Source of the DNA: JAHEFT01 sp964443145
Lineage (GTDB): Bacteria > Pseudomonadota > Gammaproteobacteria > Xanthomonadales > SZUA-36
NCBI GenBank assembly: GCA_964443145.1
Contig: CAYUBS010000032.1
Span: 1-24,199, forward strand
Direction: 5' to 3'
DNA length: 24,199 nt
A program made the translations under genes and the position numbers. Below the pieces are notes generated by a model, which saw only the letters and a program-made list of their open reading frames with translations, searched no databases and was not told the origin of the DNA. This document shows, one piece after another, positions 15,592-21,389 of this stretch. The stretch's first letter is position 1. Each line of letters opens with the position of its first letter.

Positions 15592-16580
15592 CTGAAGCCT
15601 GGTCACAATTTCTGCCCCCGCGCGGTTTGCGCAGCGGCCACATACAGTCGCTGATCAGCAGCAGTCGGCTGCGCCGGCGGTTTGTCCTCAAGCGTTCCGT
15701 TGCCTTAAAGCAGTCTGAACGGGTCTGGACACTGGATGGAGGTGATGGAATCCGGCTGCAGGGACTCTACTCCCGACAGGAGGGTGATAGCAGAGGGCTG
15801 GTTGTTCTTTTGCATGGCTGGGAAGGCAGCGTCAATTCGAATTATGTCCTGGCCAACGGTGCACGCCTGTTTGATGAAGGTTTTGATGTGTTCCGGCTGA
15901 ATTTCAGAGATCACGGCGATACCCACCACCTGAACCATGAAATTTTCCACTCCTGCCGGCTCGACGAAGTGATACACGCACTGGCTGACCTGCAAACACG
16001 TCTCGATGCGAAGCGCTGGCTGTTGGCAGGCTATTCGCTGGGTGGGAATTTTTCCCTGCGGGTGGGGCTGAAGGCTCAGGTCTCAGGGCTGGATATTGGT
16101 CATATCACAGCTGTCTGTCCGGTCATCAATCCAGCCCACGCGATGATCTCGATGGAGCAGGGTATGAGATTCTACGAGCGCTACTTTGAGCGCAAGTGGT
16201 CACGCTCGCTGCGCATCAAGCAGCAGGCTTTTCCAGAAATATACGGCGAAGAAACCTGGTACGACATCAAGGGATTGAGGGAACGTACCCACTACCTGGC
16301 CACCCAACATGCCGGTTTCGATAGTGCCGAGGAATATTTTGAGGGTTACTCCATCGCCGATAACCGCCTGGCGCCACTGAAAGTGCCGTCTACCATTCTG
16401 ACCGCTGCCGATGATCCGGTGGTGCCGGTTGATGATTTTGGTGGATTACCGAAAAACGCCAACCTGGAATTGATCGTTACCCGCTACGGCGGGCACTGCG
16501 GGTTTCTGAAAAACTGGCAACTGGAAAGCATGGCGGAAGACCTGATCGCCAACCGGTTCCTGCAAGCTTCCGGGAGTTGA
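15588..16580 (+). CDS. YheT-like alpha/beta hydrolase (COG0429)
   Basis: The 330-residue protein matches the YheT/ABHD1-3 group of alpha/beta hydrolases. It has an N-terminal lid region with LRSGHIQSLISS (14-25) typical of the group, the oxyanion segment LLHGWEGSVNSNY (74-86), and FRDHGDTHHLN (107-115). The triad is Ser150 in AGYSLGGN, Asp276 in AADDPVVP and His303 in GGHCGF. Substrates of bacterial members are unknown, and eukaryotic relatives act on lipids. The start is the GTG at 15588, which overlaps the acyltransferase stop. Its own stop (16578-16580) is directly followed by the 3' CCA end of a tRNA gene on the other strand, so transcription through it runs antisense into the tRNA. Confidence 0.9.
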   Translation: MTEAWSQFLPPRGLRSGHIQSLISSSRLRRRFVLKRSVALKQSERVWTLDGGDGIRLQGLYSRQEGDSRGLVVLLHGWEGSVNSNYVLANGARLFDEGFDVFRLNFRDHGDTHHLNHEIFHSCRLDEVIHALADLQTRLDAKRWLLAGYSLGGNFSLRVGLKAQVSGLDIGHITAVCPVINPAHAMISMEQGMRFYERYFERKWSRSLRIKQQAFPEIYGEETWYDIKGLRERTHYLATQHAGFDSAEEYFEGYSIADNRLAPLKVPSTILTAADDPVVPVDDFGGLPKNANLELIVTRYGGHCGFLKNWQLESMAEDLIANRFLQASGS

Positions 16581-16654
16581 TGGAGCGGGTGAACGGAATC
16601 GAACCGTCATCTTCAGCTTGGGAAGCTGAGGTAATACCACTATACGACACCCGC
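16581..16654 (-). tRNA. tRNA-Gly (anticodon CCC)
   Basis: The minus strand folds into a 74-nt cloverleaf with encoded CCA. The acceptor stem GCGGGTG/CACCCGC is perfect over 7 pairs. The anticodon stem is TCAGC/GCTGA, and its loop TTCCCAA gives anticodon CCC, reading GGG. The T arm is GACGG-TTCGATT-CCGTT with one G-T pair. The D arm holds GTATAGTGGTATTAC. The discriminator base is T. Its 3' end touches the stop codon of the convergent hydrolase gene. Stem pairing and invariant bases are intact, so it should be functional. Confidence 0.95.
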
Positions 16655-16666
16655 ATCAGGACCAGA

Positions 16667-16695
16667 ATAATACCAAAATTAGATCAGTTGGTCAG
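16667..16695 (-). promoter_or_regulatory. Promoter of tRNA-Gly(CCC)
   Basis: On the minus strand CTGACC (16695-16690) and TATTAT (16672-16667) are 17 bases apart, with 4 and 5 of 6 matches to sigma-70 boxes. The RNA start would lie about 5-8 bases before the mature tRNA. The -35 box is inside the last codons of the deacetylase-family gene (Leu-Thr-Asn-stop), so the tRNA has its own promoter but may also receive read-through from that gene. Confidence 0.5.
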
Positions 16696-17613
16696 CGCCG
16701 TCACGTGAGCTGCGGATGCGCTGGCCAGCGCGTCAAGATTGTAACCGCCTTCCAGTACTGAAACGACTCTTCCGCCACATTCTGCATTGGCAAGGGCGCA
16801 TATTTCGGCAGTGATCCAGCCATAATCTTCGTCCTGCAACTCCAGTTGGCCGAGAGGGTCGCGTATGTGCGCGTCGAATCCGGCTGAAACAAGGATCACT
16901 TCCGGCTTGAACCGTTCTACAGCCGGCAGGCCGTTTTGTGACCACAGTTCCCGAAATTCCTGGCTTCCTTCGCCGGGAGCCAGTGGCAGGTTGAGCACGT
17001 TGCCACAGCCGGTTTCGGTGGCATAGCCGGTGCCGGGATAAAGGGGCATCTGGTGGCTCGAGATGAACAGTACGTTTGGGTCGGCCTCGAAGATAGCCTG
17101 TGTTCCATTGCCGTGATGAACATCAAAATCGAGGATGGCCACGCGGCCAACTCCGTGTGCCTGCTGTGCGTGGCGCGCAGCGATTGCGACGTGGTTCAGC
17201 AGGCAGAACCCCATTGCCACACCGGCCTCGGCATGATGGCCCGGGGGCCGGATAGCGCAGAATGCATTCTGTGCCTTGCCACCCAGTACCTGGTCGATGG
17301 CGAAGCAAGCTGCACCACTGCCGCGCAGCGTTGCATCGATTGATCCTGGGGAAAGGAATGTGTCCGCGTCCACCGCAACCCTGTCTTCGGTAGAGTCTGC
17401 CGTGGGTTCGAGTTCTACCAGCCGCTCCCAGTAGTCCGGGGCGTGGGCCTGCTGGAGTTGATCGACCGTCGCCACGGGAGCAGGCAGGGTCTCGGTGCCG
17501 GGTAGATTCCGGATGCCGTTCATCACCGAGGTGACACGGCCGGCGACTTCAGAATGGCGCTTGCCGGGATCGTGCCGCAAGCAGTCATCGTGGTGCATGA
17601 TCAGTGTTTTCAT
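16684..17613 (-). CDS. Histone deacetylase family hydrolase (AcuC/acetylpolyamine amidohydrolase superfamily)
   Basis: The 309-residue protein is a zinc-dependent deacetylase of the histone deacetylase superfamily, close to the bacterial class II-like group. The catalytic histidine pair is His126/His127 in RPPGHHAE. The zinc ligands are Asp164 and His166 in DFDVHHGNGTQ, and Asp247 in SAGFDAH. LEGGYNL (287-293) supplies the usual tyrosine, Tyr291. Bacterial members remove acetyl groups from acetylpolyamines, acetoin-utilisation proteins or acetyl-CoA synthetase; which one applies here is not visible. It lies downstream of lrp on the same strand (6 bases between lrp stop and its ATG), so both are probably one transcript. 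The ATG at 17613 is well placed. Confidence 0.9.
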   Translation of the reverse strand: MKTLIMHHDDCLRHDPGKRHSEVAGRVTSVMNGIRNLPGTETLPAPVATVDQLQQAHAPDYWERLVELEPTADSTEDRVAVDADTFLSPGSIDATLRGSGAACFAIDQVLGGKAQNAFCAIRPPGHHAEAGVAMGFCLLNHVAIAARHAQQAHGVGRVAILDFDVHHGNGTQAIFEADPNVLFISSHQMPLYPGTGYATETGCGNVLNLPLAPGEGSQEFRELWSQNGLPAVERFKPEVILVSAGFDAHIRDPLGQLELQDEDYGWITAEICALANAECGGRVVSVLEGGYNLDALASASAAHVTALTN

Positions 17614-17619
17614 CGGCGT

Positions 17620-18108
17620 CTATAGTACAGGCAAAACACTTGTTTCTTTGACTTCTTCCATGACGACATAGCTGCGTGAATCGGACACCCCGGGGAGCGC
17701 GAGGATTTTTTCTCCCAGCAAGCTACGGTACTCCTGCATGTCTCTGACACGGGCTTTCAGAAGGTAATCAAAATTGCCGGACACCAGGTGACATTCGAGG
17801 AGTTCGGTGAGCTTGCCTGCTTCGCGCCGAAAATCCCTGAATGCATCGGGAGATGTTCTAAGCAGGTCTATCTCAACGAATACCAGCAGACCCGCCCCGA
17901 CCATCGCAGGTTCCAGCAAGGCGGTGTATCCGCGGATGTAGCCGTGGCGTTCCAGGCGTTGTACGCGTTCGTGGCAGGGGGTGGCCGACAGGTTCACTTT
18001 CTTCGCCAGCGCCACGTTAGAAATCCGTCCATCCTCCTGCAGGTACTTGAGAATCAGGCGGTCGGTGCGATCCAGCTTGCGGGGTTTTCTGGGCTTTTTC
18101 TTCATCAC
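17620..18108 (-). CDS. lrp: Leucine-responsive regulator Lrp
   Basis: The 162-residue protein closely follows E. coli Lrp (164). An N-terminal basic tail leads into an HTH (about 29-53: RISNVALAKKVNLSATPCHERVQRL), and the RAM/AsnC ligand domain follows (about 72-150: LLVFVEIDL, CHLVSGNFDYLLKARV, LPGVSDSRSYVVMEEVKE). It would act as a dimer or octamer that responds to leucine or alanine. It is divergent from ald, 117 bases apart, an arrangement in which Lrp-family proteins usually control the dehydrogenase and themselves. A 17-bp AT-rich palindrome lies between them. Two adjacent ATG codons (18108 and 18105) are possible starts. It could be a dedicated ald regulator rather than a global Lrp. 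Confidence 0.92.
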   Translation of the reverse strand: MMKKKPRKPRKLDRTDRLILKYLQEDGRISNVALAKKVNLSATPCHERVQRLERHGYIRGYTALLEPAMVGAGLLVFVEIDLLRTSPDAFRDFRREAGKLTELLECHLVSGNFDYLLKARVRDMQEYRSLLGEKILALPGVSDSRSYVVMEEVKETSVLPVL

Positions 18109-18156
18109 ATTGCCTGTTTTCAGTGTTCCAGATAGACGAATTCACTATTTTAACCG

Positions 18157-18173
18157 TTTTTATAGGATAAAAA
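18157..18173. promoter_or_regulatory. Perfect inverted repeat between lrp and ald, candidate Lrp operator
   Basis: TTTTTAT-AGG-ATAAAAA is a perfect inverted repeat with 7-bp arms and a 3-bp spacer. It sits near the middle of the 117-bp divergent region, about 50 bases from each start codon. Lrp-family proteins bind imperfect AT-rich dyads of about 15 bp. The surrounding region is clearly richer in AT than the flanking genes. It may also overlap the lrp promoter (a TAAAAT on the minus strand lies at about 18147-18152). Confidence 0.5.
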
Positions 18174-18225
18174 ACCATGTATTAACATCTAGACTTAGGG
18201 TATTAAATTATTCAGGAGTCAGGTC

Positions 18226-19344
18226 ATGAAAGTCGGTGTTCCAAAGGAAATCAAGAATCATGAATATCGTGTCGGATTGGTGCCTGCATCGGTACGTGAA
18301 CTGACTCATCGTGGGCATGAAGTGTATGTCCAGGCTACTGCCGGTGAAGGTATTGGCATGGACGACAGCCGTTACGAGGCGGCCGGCGCGACCATACTGC
18401 CGGACGCACCGGCGGTTTTTCAGGCATCTGAAATGATCGTCAAGGTCAAAGAACCGCAAGCCGTTGAGCGCGCCATGCTGGAAGAGCGCCATACCCTGTT
18501 CACCTATCTGCATTTGGCGCCGGATGCGCCGCAGACGGAGGACCTGGTCAACAGTGGCGCCTGCTGCATTGCTTATGAAACGGTCACCGACAGTCACGGA
18601 CACCTGCCCCTGCTGGCGCCCATGTCGGAAGTCGCGGGACGTTTGTCGATACAGGCCGGCGCACGCTGTCTCGAGAAGGCAATGGGAGGTTCAGGCGTGC
18701 TGCTTGGCGGTGTCCCTGGTGTGGAACCGGCCAAGGTCGTGATCATCGGCGGCGGTACCGTTGGCTTCAACGCCGCACAGATGGCCGTCGGCCTGGGCGC
18801 ACGGGTGGTCGTGCTGGACCGCAATCTGGACGTGTTACGTTTCCTGGACGCTAATTTCGAAAGCCGGATGGAGACGGTCTATTCCAGTACTCATGCGATT
18901 GAGAAGCACATACGGGACGCCGACCTGGTCGTGGGCGGCGTGCTGATTCCGGGCGCGGCTGCACCCAAACTGGTGACCCGCGCGCACCTGGCGATGATGC
19001 GCCCCGGTTCCGTACTGGTTGATGTCGCTATTGACCAGGGTGGTTGTTTTGAAACCTCGAAAGCCACTACCCATGCTGACCCGACTTACGTGGTTGACGG
19101 TATTGTTCACTACTGCGTGGCCAACATGCCTGGGGCGGTGCCTCGCACATCCGCCTTTGCATTAAATAACGCGACCCTGCCGTTCACGCTGGCGCTGGCA
19201 GACAAGGGTGCGAAGCAGGCGATGCTGGATGATCCACACCTGCTGGAAGGCCTCAATGTTCACCGCGGAAAGGTCACCTATGAAGACGTTGCACGTGACC
19301 TGGGGTACGAATACATGCCGGCCAGGGAGGCGTTGGCGCTTTAA
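18226..19344 (+). CDS. ald: Alanine dehydrogenase
   Basis: The 372-residue cytoplasmic enzyme interconverts L-alanine and pyruvate plus ammonia with NAD. Residues known from the family are all in register: Arg15, Lys75 (KVKEP), His96 (YLHLAP) and Asp270 (VAIDQGG). The nucleotide-binding GGGTVG lies at 175-180 with Asp198 at the end of the next strand. AGGAG (18214-18218) lies 7 bases before the ATG. It is divergent from lrp. Its TAA stop overlaps the stop of the convergent DUF1801 gene within TTAA (19341-19344). With the downstream aminotransferase, which produces alanine, it may recycle pyruvate. Confidence 0.97.
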   Translation: MKVGVPKEIKNHEYRVGLVPASVRELTHRGHEVYVQATAGEGIGMDDSRYEAAGATILPDAPAVFQASEMIVKVKEPQAVERAMLEERHTLFTYLHLAPDAPQTEDLVNSGACCIAYETVTDSHGHLPLLAPMSEVAGRLSIQAGARCLEKAMGGSGVLLGGVPGVEPAKVVIIGGGTVGFNAAQMAVGLGARVVVLDRNLDVLRFLDANFESRMETVYSSTHAIEKHIRDADLVVGGVLIPGAAAPKLVTRAHLAMMRPGSVLVDVAIDQGGCFETSKATTHADPTYVVDGIVHYCVANMPGAVPRTSAFALNNATLPFTLALADKGAKQAMLDDPHLLEGLNVHRGKVTYEDVARDLGYEYMPAREALAL

Positions 19345-19757
19345 GGGAATTTTTTGCGCATGACTTCGACGGAGTCCCGGATGATCTCTTCCAGGACTCC
19401 TCGGTCTGCGACATCCAGGTTCTTCAGGTAAAGGCAGGATTTCCCTGTCTTGTGCGGCCCAAGCCTGGCCATCTGGTCAGAGTAAGCATCAAATCCAGGC
19501 ATGACGTAAACGGTGAACGCCGATTTGCGGGGCGAGAACCCTGTGATGAAGAAGTCGCCTTCGCGTCCGCTTGCGTATTTGTAATGATACTGGCCAAACC
19601 CCACCAGGCTGCTTCCCCACATACGGGGTTCCGATCCGGTAATTTTTCGCATCATTTCGATCATTTCCCGGCTGTCCTTGCGGCGTTGTTCATTTTCTAC
19701 CGAGTTAATGAAATTCTCGACGTTGACGACGGTTTCGGTTGTCTTGTTGCTGGACAT
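19341..19757 (-). CDS. DUF1801 domain protein
   Basis: The 138-residue protein fits the DUF1801 (YdhG-like) family, whose role is unknown. Family landmarks are VENEQRRKDSREMIEMMRKITGSEP-like helices (starting near 20), PRMWGSSLVGFGQYHYKYASG (about 44-64), FFITGFSPRKSAFTVYVMPGF and GPHKTGKSCLYLKNLDVAD. It looks like a soluble alpha-beta protein. The ATG at 19757 follows GGAGAG by 8 bases; the open frame extends to 20030 inside the opposite gene, which is a shadow. Its -10 box (TATAAT on the minus strand, 19796-19791) overlaps that of the divergent HTH-cupin gene, so both could be controlled by one operator. Confidence 0.85.
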   Translation of the reverse strand: MSSNKTTETVVNVENFINSVENEQRRKDSREMIEMMRKITGSEPRMWGSSLVGFGQYHYKYASGREGDFFITGFSPRKSAFTVYVMPGFDAYSDQMARLGPHKTGKSCLYLKNLDVADRGVLEEIIRDSVEVMRKKFP

Positions 19758-19786
19758 GGCGGACTCTCCGTATCTACACTGCGCGT

Positions 19787-19802
19787 GTTTATTATAATTA
19801 AC
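19787..19802. promoter_or_regulatory. Candidate operator 1 (PuuR-like box), between DUF1801 and regulator genes
   Basis: GTTTATTATAATTAAC pairs with itself in 7 of 8 positions. It contains the perfect palindrome ATTATAAT, which gives a TATAAT box on both strands. Its reverse complement matches the second site (21338-21353) in 15 of 16 bases. Bases 19789-19803 match 11 of 15 positions of the E. coli PuuR box AAAATATAATGAACA as I recall it. A bound repressor here would block the regulator gene (start 19813) and the DUF1801 gene. Confidence 0.5.
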
Positions 19803-19812
19803 ATAGAGCATT

Positions 19813-20361
19813 ATGAGCATTGAAGTGGGAAAACAGCTGCGTGCCGTACGCACTGCCTTTGGCTTGAGCCAACGTGAGCTGGCCAAGCGGGCGGGGGTCA
19901 CCAATGGCATGGTGTCACTGATCGAGCAGGACCGGGTCAGTCCGTCGATCGGGTCACTGCAAAAAATACTGGCGGCTTTTCCGATGACCATGGCGGAGTT
20001 TTTCACCCGCGACATGCAGGGGCAGGGCAAGGTCGTGTTCCGGGCGGATGAACTGCCGGATGTAGGGGCGGGCGAGATCAGCTATCGGCTGGTTGCTGCT
20101 TCCCGGCATGACCGGAAAATGTCCATCCTGTGGGAAACCTATGAACCGGACACCGATACGGGTGAGGATCTACTCACTCATTCGGGTGAAGAGGGCGGCG
20201 TGGTGGTGGAAGGAGAGCTTGAAATCACCGTCGCTGGAAAAACCTGGGTGTTGGGGCCCGGGGACGCCTACTACTTTGACAGCCGCCTGCCGCACCGTTT
20301 CAGAAATACGGGCAGTGAGCCTGCCCGTATTGTTAGCGCGAATACGCCCCCTTCCATCTGA
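19813..20361 (+). CDS. PuuR-like transcriptional regulator (XRE HTH + cupin)
   Basis: The 182-residue protein has an XRE-type HTH (about 7-62, with LSQRELAKRAGVTNGMVSLIEQDRVSPS) and a C-terminal cupin (about 105-175, with His123 and His161 among possible ligand or metal residues). Length and layout match E. coli PuuR (185), including EQDRVSPSIGSLQKIL and the end SANTPPSI. PuuR represses putrescine use and releases DNA on binding putrescine. Here the neighbouring genes concern omega-amino acids, so the effector may be a polyamine, beta-alanine or a related compound. The candidate operator overlaps its promoter, suggesting autoregulation. A short repeat GAGCATT occurs at 19806 and 19815, over the start codon. 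Confidence 0.88.
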   Translation: MSIEVGKQLRAVRTAFGLSQRELAKRAGVTNGMVSLIEQDRVSPSIGSLQKILAAFPMTMAEFFTRDMQGQGKVVFRADELPDVGAGEISYRLVAASRHDRKMSILWETYEPDTDTGEDLLTHSGEEGGVVVEGELEITVAGKTWVLGPGDAYYFDSRLPHRFRNTGSEPARIVSANTPPSI

Positions 20362-20373
20362 TTCAATCGCCGG

Positions 20374-21015
20374 TCAGAGATCAAAAGCCCGGGTTATTGA
20401 AAGAACCAGGTTGGTATCTGAGTCACCGCCCAGCAGGTCTTTGTCGCCGTAGATAACAGAGAACGTGTAGTCAAACAATTCGGTGTCCTTGACCGTCAGG
20501 GTGTTGCCGTAACCGCCCTCAAGGTAGTATCCATCGAGGTCGTCAGCAAACCAGCCAACCTTGCCGTAGAAGCCGTTGTGCGCGGCTGTAAGGGAGTAGA
20601 ACTGGTAATCAAGCGTTGGGCCATCGAAGTTCTTGTATTTACCAATGGCCGCATCGAATGTGAGGAATTTCCAGCCGGCGCTCAGATTGACTTCCTTGTA
20701 GGTGTCATCGAAATCGCCGGTATAGGTATAGATCGTTCCACCAACGCCGAAGTTGAAATCACCGGCTTCAAAAGAGTAACCGCCGTAGTAGTCGATTTCG
20801 ATACCGTCGTCCACGTCGGCCGCCCAGACACCAGCGTTAAAACCGGCGCCGCTGACGTCGAGACCGCCGTTAGCCGATGACTTGGACTGGAAAATGCCAC
20901 GGTAGATGTACTGTGAGTTGTAGCCGATGTTGGCCGAAAAGTCCGTAGCCGCTACCGGCGCGGATACGGCAGCCAGTGTTGCGGCCAGCCCGATGGTTGC
21001 AAAAGTACGTTTCAT
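20374..21015 (-). CDS. TorF family putative porin (Gcw_chp)
   Basis: The 213-residue protein has a signal peptide (about 1-22, cut after PVAA or nearby) and then the family start DFSANIGYNSQYIYRGI. Alternating aromatic and polar residues follow, with many Gly, Asp and Tyr, ending in a C-terminal hydrophobic pattern LVLSITRAFDL. These traits suggest an outer-membrane beta-barrel of the Gcw_chp/TorF family. The ATG at 21015 is 9 bases after GGAG; an ATG six bases upstream would be only 3 from it. The gene lies between the PuuR-like regulator and the aminotransferase operon, so it could admit their substrate. That is an inference from position. Its stop is 12 bases from the convergent regulator stop. 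Confidence 0.82.
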   Translation of the reverse strand: MKRTFATIGLAATLAAVSAPVAATDFSANIGYNSQYIYRGIFQSKSSANGGLDVSGAGFNAGVWAADVDDGIEIDYYGGYSFEAGDFNFGVGGTIYTYTGDFDDTYKEVNLSAGWKFLTFDAAIGKYKNFDGPTLDYQFYSLTAAHNGFYGKVGWFADDLDGYYLEGGYGNTLTVKDTELFDYTFSVIYGDKDLLGGDSDTNLVLSITRAFDL

Positions 21016-21186
21016 TCTCATTGTCTCCAGATTATCTAAATAAAACAGGTAGAACACGCCGCTTTGGCTGTTTCGCTCTAACCATTTTATTGCACGATCT
21101 GTGCCATAGACAGGAAGCCCTTATAGAACAAGATGATAGCTGTTTGTGCGGTGTATGTATGCCCGTTCGGAACGCATCATTTGTGC

Positions 21187-21205
21187 GCACGGTCCGGTAC
21201 CGTGC
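21187..21205. repeat. Inverted repeat with GC-rich arms, unknown role
   Basis: GCACGGT-CCGGT-ACCGTGC is a perfect 7-bp inverted repeat with a 5-bp spacer. No T run follows on either strand, so it is not a simple terminator. It lies about 170 bases from the porin start and 185 from the aminotransferase start. It could be an operator for an unknown regulator or an RNA hairpin in a leader. Confidence 0.45.
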
Positions 21206-21312
21206 ATCAAAAATGGGCATGAAGTGTGGGAATTGTGGATGCTGGTTGGCTGGCGCGGGGTACGCCGGGGTTAATTAGCGAAATAATAGACAAGGCTTCC
21301 ATTCAAATGCTA

Positions 21313-21328
21313 AATATCGATAGATATT
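21313..21328. promoter_or_regulatory. Inverted repeat at the -35 region of the aminotransferase operon
   Basis: AATATC-GATA-GATATT has perfect 6-bp arms. It covers the place where a -35 box should be, relative to the TATAAT at 21344-21349, and no good TTGACA is seen there. That is the usual layout of an activator-dependent promoter. Its centre is 25 bp from the centre of the PuuR-like site downstream. Confidence 0.4.
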
Positions 21329-21337
21329 CGAAAATAC

Positions 21338-21353
21338 GTTAATTATAATAGAC
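21338..21353. promoter_or_regulatory. Candidate operator 2 (PuuR-like box) and -10 box of the aminotransferase operon
   Basis: GTTAATTATAATAGAC includes a perfect TATAAT (21344-21349). It matches the reverse complement of the site at 19787-19802 in 15 of 16 bases. Bases 21340-21354 match 11 of 15 positions of the E. coli PuuR box as recalled. A bound regulator would block the polymerase directly. The predicted RNA start is near 21356, leaving a leader of about 34 bases. Confidence 0.5.
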
Positions 21354-21389
21354 AGCTGAATTTAGTGATTTACACAGAGGTGGATAGAA

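Larger units (their letters stand above)
21022..21389. other. 368-bp intergenic region between porin and aminotransferase genes
   Basis: This is the only long stretch without a gene. It holds the divergent promoters of the porin and of the aminotransferase operon, three inverted-repeat signals (21187-21205, 21313-21328, 21338-21353) and a repeated TTTGTGCG (21143-21150 and 21180-21187). Open frames of 62 and 100 codons cross it but show no ribosome binding site or family features. I found no tRNA or riboswitch pattern. A clear promoter for the porin could not be fixed. Confidence 0.7.

Noticed and set aside
16581..16654. tRNA-Gly as an attachment site for a genomic island
   Set aside because: The flanking genes are ordinary, no integrase is adjacent, and I saw no second copy of the tRNA 3' end in the window.
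21032..21220. 62-codon open frame on the minus strand upstream of the porin
   Set aside because: No ribosome binding site or plausible protein features; it covers the likely regulatory region.
20976..21278. 100-codon open frame on the plus strand in the intergenic region
   Set aside because: It starts inside the porin gene on the opposite strand, has no ribosome binding site, and shows no recognisable family. The cluster of Cys near its end is probably chance.
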